Below, piece after piece: positions 16,776-25,785 of a DNA stretch of 64,000 bases. The notes under the pieces were generated by a model. That model did not search any database, was not told where the DNA came from, and saw nothing but the letters and a program-made list of their open reading frames with translations. Each line of letters opens with the position of its first letter. Within the stretch, counting starts at the first letter, position 1. This DNA comes from Maribacter aestuarii (GTDB lineage: Bacteria > Bacteroidota > Bacteroidia > Flavobacteriales > Flavobacteriaceae), in the NCBI RefSeq assembly GCF_027474845.2, contig NZ_CP107031.2, forward strand, positions 944,501 through 1,008,500, given 5' to 3'. The position numbers and the translations under genes were made by a program.

Positions 16776-16794
16776 GTTGAACACAATTGTCTAC
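16776..16794 (+). promoter_or_regulatory. GTTGAACAC / ATTGTCTAC pair, candidate LytTR-type site
   Basis: Two related nonamers with 10-bp period (16776-16784 and 16786-16794) lie between the divergent barrel and kinase genes. The second shares TTGTCTAC with the sites at 6749 and 11644. Confidence 0.35.
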
Positions 16795-16870
16795 AAAAAG
16801 ACAGTTTTGGGCATCGTTAATACGCCATTGGTCGGTTATTCAGAGAGCCCTGCTTTAGATTTGTATCTTT

Positions 16871-17950
16871 ATGGCAAAAGCAATAACTATGTGGCAACGA
16901 ATGCAGCATTTTTTAGAAGTTTCAAAGTACAAGTACCTGGTATTTGCGCTTTTGATTTTTGCTTTCTCCGCATCAACTTCAAGTTGGTACTATACAAGCA
17001 CCTATGAATTAGTGGTGACTTTTGGCATTAGGGTAGCACTTCAAATTGCAATGGCTTTCATTATTGTTGAGGTTTTAATCCCAAAACTTTTAAATAGAGG
17101 AAAAACAAGCACATTCGCAGCAGGTGTAACATTGGTGCTCTTTTCATTCTATGCTATTTGCACCCTTATTTTCATTCACTTTTTTGAACCGTCGTTTCCA
17201 GCAACTTACGTGAACTATATCAAGCGTTTTGAAGACCCCTCAATTACTGGACGCTTTTTAAATTTTGGCGAATTCGTTTCCAAATCATTGTATTTGCTTT
17301 ATCCTACCTTTTTGATTTTGGTACTAAAGTTATATACCGAAAAGCAGCAATTGCTGAAATTGAACGAACAGAAAAAAACCGCCGAACTGGCCGCATTGAA
17401 AAACCAATTAAATCCGCACTTCTTGTTCAATACATTGAACAATCTATATGCATTGGCATTGAAGAAATCGGAAGATACCCCAAAAGTCATTCGCAAACTA
17501 TCGGAAATATTGGATTACATACTGTACCGCTGTAACGAATCTTATGTTTCGCTGGAAAAGGAAATCGAGCTTATTGAAAACTACTTGTCCCTAGAAAAAA
17601 TACGTTATGCGGATAGAGTGAAAATTGAATTCAGTAAAAATATAACCGGCCAGGAAAAAATTGCCCCTTTACTTTTACTCACCTTTGTAGAAAATGCCTT
17701 TAAACACGGAGTTGCCAATGAGATACATCAGGCCCATATAAATATTACCATTTCTAAGAAAGGGGAAGAATTGCTGTTTAAAGTTGAAAACAGCAAGCCC
17801 GCGGTAACCGAAAAATTGGAAAATAAAGAATCAATTGGACTTCAAAATATAAAAAAGCAGTTGGAGCTACTGTATCCTAAGGCTTACGACCTTATTATAG
17901 AAAATGGGAAAAGTACGTTTTCCGCTAATCTTAAACTGTCCATGGCATGA
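16871..17950 (+). CDS. LytS/YpdA-type sensor histidine kinase (second copy)
   Basis: Four membrane helices (about residues 20-155) precede a coiled coil and QLNPHFLFNTLNNLYALALKK near 178-198, with His as phospho-acceptor. Here the N-box is VENAFKHGV, intact unlike in the 9926 kinase. GLQNIKKQLELLYP forms the G-box. A TAGATTTG box at 16856-16863 lies only seven bases from the proposed ATG, so Met7 (MWQRMQ) may be the real start. It overlaps the regulator by four bases. Confidence 0.9.
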   Translation: MAKAITMWQRMQHFLEVSKYKYLVFALLIFAFSASTSSWYYTSTYELVVTFGIRVALQIAMAFIIVEVLIPKLLNRGKTSTFAAGVTLVLFSFYAICTLIFIHFFEPSFPATYVNYIKRFEDPSITGRFLNFGEFVSKSLYLLYPTFLILVLKLYTEKQQLLKLNEQKKTAELAALKNQLNPHFLFNTLNNLYALALKKSEDTPKVIRKLSEILDYILYRCNESYVSLEKEIELIENYLSLEKIRYADRVKIEFSKNITGQEKIAPLLLLTFVENAFKHGVANEIHQAHINITISKKGEELLFKVENSKPAVTEKLENKESIGLQNIKKQLELLYPKAYDLIIENGKSTFSANLKLSMA

Positions 17951-18657
17951 GTTACCAATGTGTAATTATAGATGATGAACCATTGGCTAGGGAACTACTC
18001 GAAGGTTATCTCGAAAAAATTCCGGATTTTGAACTCGTGGCTTCTTGCCCAAGTGCTATCGATGCAAGTACTATTTTAAGCAAAAACAAGGTTGACCTCT
18101 TATTCCTTGATATTGAAATGCCCCTACTAAAGGGGACCGATTTCTTTAAAAATTTGGTTCATAAACCCGAGGTAATTTTCACCACGGCTTATAGAGATTA
18201 TGCGGTTGACGGTTTTGAACTGAACGCGCTAGATTACCTATTGAAGCCGATTTTCTTTGAACGCTTTTTTCAGGCAATTCAGAAATTTTTAAAACAGGTA
18301 GAAAAGACTGAAGTAAGTAACTCAAATAATACTACCTCCAATACAAGTGACTACCTCTTTGTAAACAAGGCCAAAAAACAGATTAAAGTTGTTTTTGATA
18401 CTATTTTGTATGCCGAAAGTTTAAAAGATTACATTAAAATACACTTTCAAGAAGAAGAGCCATTAACCGTAAAAGAAAGTATCTCTGCTTTTGAAAAGCG
18501 ATTGGATAATCGGTTTATTCGTTTGCACCGTTCCTATATTGTGAACAGCGAAAAAATTACCGCCTACACCAAAAATGATGTTGAAATCGGAAGAATGGAA
18601 ATCCCGATTGGAAACAATTACAAAGACAATCTACTCCCCTTTTTAAAATCGATTTAA
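17947..18657 (+). CDS. LytTR response regulator (second copy)
   Basis: The receiver domain shows DDEP near 9, Asp in LLFLDIEMPLLKG near 55, TTAYRDYAVDGF and LDYLLKPI. A Ser/Asn/Thr-rich linker (about 125-138) joins a LytTR domain with FIRLHRSYIVNSEKITAY and EIPIGNNYKDNL. It is coupled to the upstream kinase by ATGA overlap. Expected to control the divergent barrel gene; the regulator pair at 9926-11631 is its closest local relative. Confidence 0.92.
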   Translation: MSYQCVIIDDEPLARELLEGYLEKIPDFELVASCPSAIDASTILSKNKVDLLFLDIEMPLLKGTDFFKNLVHKPEVIFTTAYRDYAVDGFELNALDYLLKPIFFERFFQAIQKFLKQVEKTEVSNSNNTTSNTSDYLFVNKAKKQIKVVFDTILYAESLKDYIKIHFQEEEPLTVKESISAFEKRLDNRFIRLHRSYIVNSEKITAYTKNDVEIGRMEIPIGNNYKDNLLPFLKSI

Positions 18658-18661
18658 TCTC

Positions 18662-18700
18662 AAAATCACACTTGATTTTTTCTCAGGTGAACGTGATTTT
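18662..18700 (+). terminator. Imperfect terminator-like hairpin
   Basis: AAAATCAC pairs with GTGATTTT, with an inner CACTTGA/TCAGGTG helix, starting five bases after the regulator stop. Confidence 0.55.
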
Positions 18701-18861
18701 GTATTCATGCTAGACATGTACATATTTGGTCGAAAATCGCTGAAACACCCTTAAAACAAGAACGTATACCGTATGCGCACCCATCTCAACCTATTTTCTT
18801 TTGTCAGCTAATGAGCTCATTTTACATTAGCCACATGAATTTAAAAATTAAAATTTTCAGT

Positions 18862-19560
18862 ATGAAACAAACAAAATTAGTTCTTGTATTTACCGTAATT
18901 TTTCTTGGTGGATTGTTGGTAAACGCACAATCAAAAACCAAAAAATGGGATTTTAAAAAGGGAGAGGTCTTGGATATTCTGCTTTTTAATGGAAAACCTG
19001 AATTACCTAAGCTTTTCCCAAGGTATAAGGAAACCGCTTTTGCTTTTGCACTTGAAAAAGGATATCAACCGCAACCATTGCTTGCAGTTGCAGAAACTAC
19101 GCAAGGAGGATATCAACCAGGCACCTATGTAATTGCAAAATGGACGGATTTAGCAAGTAGAAAAAATTTCTTACATGAAATAATAGCTAAAGTGCCCGAT
19201 TTTCATGAGCAAAGAAGGGCCATGTGGTCTTCGTTTAATTTGGCTTATTATGTAATGACAAAGGACATATCTTTTGAAGTTAATCCAGATAAAATAGTAG
19301 TAGCTACATCCTATTGGAAAGATGATACAGAGACTTTTATAAACTTTAAAAAAGAATGGCTTAAAACAGCTAAGAATAACGGAGGAAAAGTACTGTTGGA
19401 ATTAAATGACCCAATGTCTACAGTTGGTTACATGTACAAACCAGATTTTATAGTATTAACGGAGTGGAATGATAGAGCGGCCTTTGATGCTTTTTCTAAA
19501 GAAAGTACGAAAATGGGCGAAAAGGGAATCCAAAACGTGAACCAATTTATAATCAAATAA
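18862..19560 (+). CDS. Secreted protein with two DUF1330-like alpha-beta repeats, unknown function
   Basis: I start at Met18 of the longest frame (MKQTKLVLVFTV, 18862), giving a signal peptide cleaved near VNAQSK. The mature part has two similar ferredoxin-like halves: one with AVAETTQGGYQPGTYVIAKW, one with ELNDPMSTVGYMYKPDFIVLTEW, each followed by a helix with F..F. This resembles dimeric alpha-beta barrels such as DUF1330, here fused in tandem. The resemblance is by eye only. It is followed by a strong terminator. Confidence 0.6.
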   Translation: MKQTKLVLVFTVIFLGGLLVNAQSKTKKWDFKKGEVLDILLFNGKPELPKLFPRYKETAFAFALEKGYQPQPLLAVAETTQGGYQPGTYVIAKWTDLASRKNFLHEIIAKVPDFHEQRRAMWSSFNLAYYVMTKDISFEVNPDKIVVATSYWKDDTETFINFKKEWLKTAKNNGGKVLLELNDPMSTVGYMYKPDFIVLTEWNDRAAFDAFSKESTKMGEKGIQNVNQFIIK

Positions 19561-19567
19561 GCAATAA

Positions 19568-19596
19568 AGCTGGCAAGTTAACTATGCTTGCCAGCT
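19568..19596 (+). terminator. Strong hairpin terminator
   Basis: AGCTGGCAAG and CTTGCCAGCT form a perfect 10-bp stem with a nine-base loop, followed by CATTTT. It ends only about 11 bases before the AraC-type gene, so that gene either uses an internal promoter within or ahead of the hairpin, or is expressed by readthrough. Confidence 0.75.
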
Positions 19597-19607
19597 CATT
19601 TTAAATT

Positions 19608-20714
19608 ATGCAAACACTTTTAAATCAGTTGGTCTACTTTGGCTTTTTTCAAAGCCTATTCTTATTAGGGTTTTATCTGTTTTCGGCTAAGAATCGAAAA
19701 AATGTAAATGGATATACAGCATTTCTGATTTTAGTTCTTTTTATAGGATTGTTAGGTCGGGTATTATATATCTCTAAATTGTTTGGAGATAATTTTCGTT
19801 TAATTACCATCTCTGAATTTGCTATTCTTCTTTTTGGGGCGACCGTATTTCTTTTTACCAAATCATCATTGACCAACCAACGATTTAAGATTAGGGATTT
19901 AGTTCATTATTTTCCGGGGTTGGCATACATCTTATTTGTGATCTTCTATTTTATGATACCTTCGGATGAAGTAATTGTTGCCAGAATACAACGAGGAGAA
20001 TTATACGCCATAGTTAATGTTTTAGTAGGGATTGGGCTTACGTTTAATTGTACCTATTGGTTTTTAAGTTTAAGACAGTTTTTAAAGTTTAGGAACAGCC
20101 TTAAAAATGAACTTAGTTATACGATAAAAACACAATTCTTTTTGAATTTTTTGATTGCTGTAGGGACTTGTCTTTTGGTTTGGACAAGTATGTATTTCAT
20201 CAGTCTTTTTGGGCCGGAAACCATAGAAAGAGAGGCGCGAAAATTCATTTGGTTAGGAATCGCTTTTATCATTCTTTTCATTGCATATTATGGAATGATA
20301 GCGCCAGATTTATTCCGAATACAATCGTTAAACCTTTCTCAAAAATATAGTCAGTCAAAATTGAGTCATAAAGACTTAGATCTATTGAAGACACAGCTAG
20401 AGCGAATGATGAGTGCCAAAAAGCCCTATTTGAACACCAAGTTGATGAAGGCCGAACTGGCATCTATGTTAGGTATAAGCAACCCAGAATTGGCACGTCT
20501 TTTAAACGAACGTATTGGGATGAATTTCTTCGATTTTGTAAACTATTACCGAATAAAGGAGTTTATAGAACTGGCTAAAACGGAAAAGGCAAAAGAGCTT
20601 ACTTTTTTTGGTTTGGCACAAGAGGCCGGGTTTAATTCAAAAACAACTTTTAACAAGGCGTTTCGTAGTTTAATGGGTACTTCACCTTCTGCCTATTTCA
20701 ACAAAGAACTATAG
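19608..20714 (+). CDS. AraC family regulator with membrane-embedded N-terminus
   Basis: Residues 1-235 contain about seven hydrophobic helices, and residues 265-365 an AraC/XylS HTH: MKAELASMLGISNPELARLLNERIGMNFFDFVNYYRIKEF and FFGLAQEAGFNSKTTFNKAFRSLMGTSPSAYF. This membrane-anchored AraC design is common in Bacteroidota; the membrane part may sense a signal directly. It may control the secreted protein upstream, with which it shares direction. Confidence 0.88.
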   Translation: MQTLLNQLVYFGFFQSLFLLGFYLFSAKNRKNVNGYTAFLILVLFIGLLGRVLYISKLFGDNFRLITISEFAILLFGATVFLFTKSSLTNQRFKIRDLVHYFPGLAYILFVIFYFMIPSDEVIVARIQRGELYAIVNVLVGIGLTFNCTYWFLSLRQFLKFRNSLKNELSYTIKTQFFLNFLIAVGTCLLVWTSMYFISLFGPETIEREARKFIWLGIAFIILFIAYYGMIAPDLFRIQSLNLSQKYSQSKLSHKDLDLLKTQLERMMSAKKPYLNTKLMKAELASMLGISNPELARLLNERIGMNFFDFVNYYRIKEFIELAKTEKAKELTFFGLAQEAGFNSKTTFNKAFRSLMGTSPSAYFNKEL

Positions 20715-20966
20715 TTTATTATTATGTTGTCATTTGTAACTTTTCATAAAAATTGATAGTTATACTTTATTTATATTAAATGGCCGATTAATAGTCCAGT
20801 TTCAAAAGTAATCACTGGTTTATCAATAATAGTCCTATTCGCGGTCTCATTTAGTAGTTTCGTCAAAAGACATATATCAGGACATTTTTTTTATTAAGTT
20901 AATCCAAGTGGAAAGACTAACGTACCATACTTTCATAATTGTACACCAATCTTGAAACCTGTGGTA

Positions 20967-22214
20967 TTAACATATCCGAAGACGGGTATAAGAAGTTGGT
21001 TTTGGTGGCAATAATAGCTCGGAGGCCTCATCAAGGATAGAGCTATCCAATTCTTTTAGATAGGCTTGGGTAACCTCCAGGTTCTGATGCCCCAATGACT
21101 CGCTGATTACATCAGTGGCTACGCCTTTCTGTTTTAGGCAATTGGCAAAGCTATGTCGAGCGACATAACTGGTCAATGTCTTATTAATCTTGCAATGGAC
21201 AGCTATTTGCTTTAAGTCCATATTAAAGACCTTCAGTGTTTGTTTTTTGGCCCGTTCAATTTCAATTGGCGTAAGGCTGTCACTTTTAAGTAATGGGAAA
21301 ACATATGCTGTTCCTGTGGGTCTTTGACAGTAATAATCCAATATTTGCTGTACGGGTGGAAGAATCTTTATTTTGAAATTACCCTTAGTCTTTGATCGGG
21401 TGTATTGTATCACACCGTCTTTAATATTACTCCATTTTAATTTCAAAATATCGGCAAAGTTCATTCCCCGAGTGTAAAAACTAAATAGAAAATAATGACG
21501 GCTATCCACAAGATGGGGATACTGGGATATATCCATGTTCAGAATTTCGTAAATCTCTTCTATTTCCAGAGCCCTTTTTACACTCTTTCCCCTAAGCTTC
21601 GATATCTTGTATTTTTTAAATGGATAGTTGTCCAGGGCAGTCAAATCCCTCTCAATGGCCGTATTGAATATAGTGCGTATACACCTCATACGCACACTAA
21701 TACCTCCATCGGTTCCACCTCTGAATCTAAGAAAACCTTCAAATTTTGTGAGAAAAGCCAAATTTACGTCCTCAAAATTTAGACGAGTACTCCCGTGAAA
21801 TTTTTGAAGAGTTGCAAAGGCATCCTTATGACATCTAGCACTGCCAGTTCTGCCAGCAGTCAACAGTTCGGAAATCAGGTCGTCCCAGAAGTAGAAAATG
21901 TTATTGCCGTTAGGATTGGATTTCACTCGAAAGGCATGTTCAAATTCCGTGAGGGTAAATCGCTCCTTCTCGGCCTTAAGGTTTATGTAAATTCTATAAG
22001 CTCTATCCTTAATATTGGATAGCACCCGATTTTTTTGGATATAGTTTGGGCTTTTCTTGGTAAATATTTCAGAGTTTTGATCCCACTCGTTTGGGAAAGC
22101 ATTGAACAGTGTTTTGAAAAATTTTGTTTTTCTATCCTTGGTTACACGCAAATAGATTGGATAAGATCCATTCGCCCGTCTTTTCCTTCTCATCACTATT
22201 TTAACACTGGCCAT
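20967..22214 (-). CDS. Tyrosine recombinase (integrase) of the Bacteroidota type
   Basis: The usual start is Met13 of the longest frame (MASVKIVMRRKRR, 22214). An arm-binding domain (about 1-90) and SAM-like core-binding domain (about 95-205) lead into the catalytic domain, with Arg in YTRGMNFADIL, Lys in SKTKGNFKI, HxxR as ARHSFAN, His in LGHQN and the nucleophile Tyr in TQAYLKEL. All catalytic residues are present, so it may be active. It lies 150 bases from a tRNA 3' fragment and is probably the integrase of the element that inserted there. Confidence 0.93.
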   Translation of the reverse strand: MASVKIVMRRKRRANGSYPIYLRVTKDRKTKFFKTLFNAFPNEWDQNSEIFTKKSPNYIQKNRVLSNIKDRAYRIYINLKAEKERFTLTEFEHAFRVKSNPNGNNIFYFWDDLISELLTAGRTGSARCHKDAFATLQKFHGSTRLNFEDVNLAFLTKFEGFLRFRGGTDGGISVRMRCIRTIFNTAIERDLTALDNYPFKKYKISKLRGKSVKRALEIEEIYEILNMDISQYPHLVDSRHYFLFSFYTRGMNFADILKLKWSNIKDGVIQYTRSKTKGNFKIKILPPVQQILDYYCQRPTGTAYVFPLLKSDSLTPIEIERAKKQTLKVFNMDLKQIAVHCKINKTLTSYVARHSFANCLKQKGVATDVISESLGHQNLEVTQAYLKELDSSILDEASELLLPPKPTSYTRLRIC

Positions 22215-22364
22215 AATTTTCAAAAAATTGGTACAACATAGGTCCAACAAATTGCCTGATAAAGATACCCTAAATGAAAATCAAAGAAAAATTAATTATT
22301 ATAAATTATTGATTATCAGATGATAAGAAACCAAATGAAGATAAAAGAAGAAAATTTTTCGCAT

Positions 22365-22406
22365 CTTCTAAGCAGACGGTCAGAGGTTCGAATCCTCTCG
22401 CGATCA
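22365..22406 (+). other. 3' half of a tRNA gene, probable attachment-site scar (att)
   Basis: From the anticodon loop CTTCTAA (anticodon TCT, Arg) onward the sequence reads as a tRNA: variable loop ACGGTC, T-arm AGAGG-TTCGAAT-CCTCT (22382-22398), acceptor strand CGCGATC and discriminator A at 22406. There is no D-arm or 5' acceptor strand upstream; the preceding 100 bases are AT-rich. This is the classic product of integration into a tRNA gene, where the displaced 3' half marks the far end of the element. The intact gene should begin GATCGCG and lie left of position 1. Confidence 0.75.
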
Positions 22407-22416
22407 CTTAAAAATC

Positions 22417-22452
22417 AAGACTTTAAAGATTAATTTCTTTGGGGTCTTTTTT
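22417..22452 (+). terminator. Terminator belonging to the displaced tRNA 3' end
   Basis: AAGACTTTAAAG pairs with CTTTGGGGTCTT over 12 positions (three G-T) with an eight-base loop and then TTTT. It follows the tRNA fragment by 10 bases and marks the original chromosomal downstream side. Confidence 0.75.
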
Positions 22453-22770
22453 ATTTGCACTCAAAAATTGGAATTATTTGGATTTAAATGGGGTCATTTG
22501 AGTCTGATTTTAATTTGTTGTGAACGGACAACAAATGGCCCTATAAAGTCCTCGTTTTTAAACGCACAATAATCATATTCTAATTTGAACCGATTTTATA
22601 GCCTTTTAGACACAACCACGCTCTTCACTTAAATAAAACCCCTCTGGGACGCCTTCTTTGAATTTAAGCGCATTCCCGTTCCACTATATTGCCGCTGGTT
22701 ATCCTCCAACTATTCTTAAGATATTTCCCTCAGCCATTGACTTTGAATGAAATCTGTCATCTTTGATATA
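22453..22770. other. Gene-free stretch between tRNA scar and transport operon
   Basis: I see no gene in these 318 bases. A 9-bp perfect hairpin (ATTTGTTGT with ACAACAAAT, loop GAACGG) sits at 22513-22536. The remainder shows no repeat or motif that I can support. Confidence 0.5.
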
Positions 22771-22813
22771 TGACCATCGTCATTTTTAACCCTGTGCACC
22801 TACTCTATATTTG
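22771..22813 (+). promoter_or_regulatory. Crp/Fnr-type box plus TAnnTTTG promoter
   Basis: TGACCATCGTCA (22771-22782), 23 bp, then TATATTTG (22806-22813, perfect match). Serves the permease gene starting at 22843. This is the leftmost member of the shared promoter family and lies just outside the island end. Confidence 0.75.
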
Positions 22814-22842
22814 ATAGGACCCAAAGAAATTTAGGAAATAGT

Positions 22843-23625
22843 ATGACGATAGCAACTGAAATGGTCGACAAGACCAAACAGTTTTTTATGCAAATAGGAG
22901 ACCTTTCTTATTTCGCAGGCCGTTTTTTCAAAGAGGTTTTAAAACCACCCTTTGAATTCAAGGAATTGCTTAGACAATGCTATCAAATGGGCGTTCGTTC
23001 CATTCTATTGGTGGGGCTGACAGGATTCATCATCGGTTTGGTACTTACGTTGCAATCGCGTCCCACTCTGATTCAGTTCGGGGCAGTTTCATGGATGCCG
23101 AACATGGTAGGGATTTCCATTGTGCGCGAAATTGGCCCTGTGATTACAGCATTGATCTGTGCAGGAAGGATTGCCTCCGGCATAGGCGCGGAGTTAGGCT
23201 CTATGCGTGTCACGGAACAGATTGATGCCATGGAAGTTTCAGGTACCAATCCGTTTAAATACTTGGTCGTGACCCGTATCTTGGCCACCACCTTGATGTT
23301 GCCACTACTGGTTATTTTTGGCGACCTAATCGCTTTGTACGGCTCCGCCCTGGTAGAAAACCTTAAGGGAAACGTCTCCTTTCAACTCTATTTCAATACG
23401 GTTTTCGATGCGTTGTCTTATGGAGATTTGGTGCCTGCAACGATTAAATCGTTCTTTTTCGGATTCGTCATTGGTCTTGTGGGCTGCTACAAAGGATACT
23501 TTAGCGATAAGGGAACCGCCGGAGTGGGCATAGCCGCCAATACCGCAGTGGTCATGGCATCGATATTATTGTTTGTCGTAGATTTTATTGCGGTTTTCGT
23601 TGCTGATATTTTTTATGAATTATGA
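22843..23625 (+). CDS. MlaE-type ABC transporter permease
   Basis: The 260-residue protein has five to six membrane segments and the MlaE signatures: VGLTGFIIGLVLTLQS, VREIGPVITALICAGRIASGIGAELGSMRVTEQIDAM and LPLLVIFGDLIALYG. With the next two genes it forms an MlaFED-like system that moves phospholipids or other hydrophobic molecules between inner and outer membranes. It is the first gene of a three-gene operon and overlaps the ATPase gene by four bases. Confidence 0.92.
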   Translation: MTIATEMVDKTKQFFMQIGDLSYFAGRFFKEVLKPPFEFKELLRQCYQMGVRSILLVGLTGFIIGLVLTLQSRPTLIQFGAVSWMPNMVGISIVREIGPVITALICAGRIASGIGAELGSMRVTEQIDAMEVSGTNPFKYLVVTRILATTLMLPLLVIFGDLIALYGSALVENLKGNVSFQLYFNTVFDALSYGDLVPATIKSFFFGFVIGLVGCYKGYFSDKGTAGVGIAANTAVVMASILLFVVDFIAVFVADIFYEL

Positions 23626-24407
23626 TGGCTACCAAAGAAAAAACGATAAGAGAGGATACCATGGCTGAAGAAAAAGATGTCGTGATTAAAATCAGGGACC
23701 TTAGAAAAAGTTTTGGTGAAAATCATGTCTTGAATGGTTTTAATATGACGCTGCATAAAGGTGAAAATCTGGTAGTAATGGGGAAATCAGGCTCTGGAAA
23801 ATCCGTCATGATTAAATGTCTGGTTGGCTTGATGACTCCAGATAGTGGCTACGTTGAAGTTTTGGGAAAAGAGATCAACACTTTAAATCAGCAGCATCTT
23901 GATGAACTACGATCGGACATTGGTTTTCTTTTTCAAGGAAGTGCACTATACGATTCTATGACCGTTCGAGAAAACCTGGAATTCCCAATGCGCAGACACA
24001 AAGAAAAATTAGGTGTTGTTTCGGATACGATGCCGTTAGTACTGGAAGCCTTGGAAAATGTAGGTCTAGCCCATACGATGGAGCTGATGCCTGCTGAACT
24101 TTCTGGGGGAATGAAACGACGGGTGGCGTTAGCCCGTACCCTCATTTTAAAACCTAAGGTAATTTTGTATGATGAGCCTACCAGCGGTTTAGATCCAATT
24201 ACCTCCAAAGAAATTATAGAATTGATGCGTTCCATCCAGCAGAAATATGGAACATCCTCCTTGATCATTACCCATGATGTGGATTGCGCACGGGTCATTT
24301 CCGAAAAGATGATCTTATTGGTGGATGGCATCAATTATGCGGAGGGCAGCTTTGTAGATTTATCTACATCCAAAGACCCAAAGGTGGAAGCCTTTTTTAA
24401 AAAATAA
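23622..24407 (+). CDS. MlaF-type ABC transporter ATP-binding protein
   Basis: Walker A is GKSGSGKS (about residue 54), the Q-loop lies in GFLFQGSALYDSMTVREN, the signature is LSGGMKRRVALAR, Walker B is VILYDEPTSGLDP and the switch His is in ITHDV. It is 261 residues, normal for the family, with an N-terminal charged extension of about 20 residues; Met14 (MAEEKDV) is an alternative start. It energises the MlaE-type permease. Confidence 0.93.
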   Translation: MMATKEKTIREDTMAEEKDVVIKIRDLRKSFGENHVLNGFNMTLHKGENLVVMGKSGSGKSVMIKCLVGLMTPDSGYVEVLGKEINTLNQQHLDELRSDIGFLFQGSALYDSMTVRENLEFPMRRHKEKLGVVSDTMPLVLEALENVGLAHTMELMPAELSGGMKRRVALARTLILKPKVILYDEPTSGLDPITSKEIIELMRSIQQKYGTSSLIITHDVDCARVISEKMILLVDGINYAEGSFVDLSTSKDPKVEAFFKK

Positions 24408-24411
24408 GAAT

Positions 24412-25467
24412 ATGGCTAAGACAGCAGTAGAAAATTTGAAATTAGGAATCTTCGTAATCCTAGGGACGGTACTTCTACTTGTAGCCGCCTACTTGATCGG
24501 TAACCGGCAAAACATGTTCGGCAAGACCTTTCCCGTTACGGCGGTATTCAAGAATGCCAACGGACTTCAAAACGGGAACAACGTACGTTTTTCAGGTATC
24601 AATGTCGGTACAGTAAACAAAATAGAAATGGTAAACGACACCACTATCCGAGTGCATATGATCATCGCCGACAAAATGCAGGAGCATATAAAAAAGGATG
24701 CCATCGCCACTATTGGTTCTGACGGATTGGTAGGAAGCATGCTCATCAATATTATTCCGGGCGAAGGAAACGCCGAATTAATCCAATCTGGAGATGAATT
24801 ACAATCCTACAGCAAAGTTGCGACCCAAGATATGATGACAACCTTAAACACTACCAATGAGAATGCGGCCTTATTGACGGAAGATTTACTGAAAGTTACC
24901 CAATCATTGATAAAGGGCAAAGGTACTTTGGGTAGGTTGTTAAACGATACCACCATGGCGGGCGATTTACAACAAACGATCACCAATTTAAAATATACGA
25001 GCAGCCAGGCGAATTCTGCTATTTCAGAATTACGCGGGATTATCGGGAAAATCGATTTCGAGGAAAGCACCGCAGGAGTTTTGCTCAGTGATTCCATTTC
25101 TGCGGGCAAAATGCGCAATGTTATTGAAAATTTGGAGACATCTAGTATCGCGATTAACAAAATGACCCAAGATCTGAACACCATTGTTGGAGGAATAGAA
25201 GATGGAGATGGACTTATTAGTTCTGTGTCAAAGGATACCACCTTAGCTAACCAATTGGAAAGAACCATGTTCAATATCGAACAAGGCACCGAGCGTTTCA
25301 ATGAGAACATGGAGGCCTTAAAACATAATTTTTTAACCCGAGGCTATTTTAGGAAGCTGGAAAAAGAACAAAAGAAATTGGAGAAAAAAAGAATTAATCG
25401 TTTTGATTATAGGCTCGCCAAAAGGCCTAAAGTTCTTCTAACGTTACTATTGAGAGATTCTAAATAG
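24412..25467 (+). CDS. MlaD/MCE-family substrate-binding protein
   Basis: A single N-terminal membrane helix (about residues 10-27) precedes one MCE domain (FPVTAVFKNANGLQNGNNVRFSGINVGTVNKIEMV ... DGLVGSMLINIIPG, about 40-120). The rest, to residue 300, is helical and rich in repeated S/T/N-I-L patterns, and the tail is Lys/Arg-rich. MCE proteins form hexamers in the periplasm that pass lipids. It follows the ATPase gene by four bases and converges with the gene at 25447. Confidence 0.9.
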   Translation: MAKTAVENLKLGIFVILGTVLLLVAAYLIGNRQNMFGKTFPVTAVFKNANGLQNGNNVRFSGINVGTVNKIEMVNDTTIRVHMIIADKMQEHIKKDAIATIGSDGLVGSMLINIIPGEGNAELIQSGDELQSYSKVATQDMMTTLNTTNENAALLTEDLLKVTQSLIKGKGTLGRLLNDTTMAGDLQQTITNLKYTSSQANSAISELRGIIGKIDFEESTAGVLLSDSISAGKMRNVIENLETSSIAINKMTQDLNTIVGGIEDGDGLISSVSKDTTLANQLERTMFNIEQGTERFNENMEALKHNFLTRGYFRKLEKEQKKLEKKRINRFDYRLAKRPKVLLTLLLRDSK

Positions 25468-25785
25468 TAGAATAATTACCGCAATGGCAAAAATACTCGT
25501 ATAGATTAATTTGTTATGCTTGGCCAACCAATTCGGCAAGAAAATATCAAAATTGTCCTTGGTGGAATCCGAATATCTACGAGCGATAACGGTCAGGGGA
25601 CAGAACCATTTAAATAGAAGTAAAACTATCCCCTCCAACAACACCAGACCGATACATATCCATACCCAAAGGTCAATTTTATTAACGATTACAGCATACA
25701 AAAGGTAGAATATGACCACATTAAAAAAGAGCCAGATGACCGTGTGAATCAACTTAATTGAAAGTAACCTATCCTTGTCGTTCAT
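25447..25785 (-). CDS. Small integral membrane protein, unknown
   Basis: The 112-residue product has three or four hydrophobic segments (about 13-33, 38-60 and 92-110) and the loop WFCPLTVIARRYSDSTKDNFDIFLPNWLAKHNK. The WFCPLT..E/R pattern is seen in small DUF2784-like membrane proteins. Function unknown. It is the last gene of the nine-gene minus operon; its end overlaps that of the convergent MCE gene by 21 bases, and its start overlaps the next gene by four. Confidence 0.65.
   Translation of the reverse strand: MNDKDRLLSIKLIHTVIWLFFNVVIFYLLYAVIVNKIDLWVWICIGLVLLEGIVLLLFKWFCPLTVIARRYSDSTKDNFDIFLPNWLAKHNKLIYTSIFAIAVIILLFRISQ

Noticed and set aside
22280..22364. A 5' half completing the tRNA
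   Set aside because: The bases before the anticodon loop have no D-arm or acceptor strand, and the anticodon stem does not pair, so it is not a whole tRNA.
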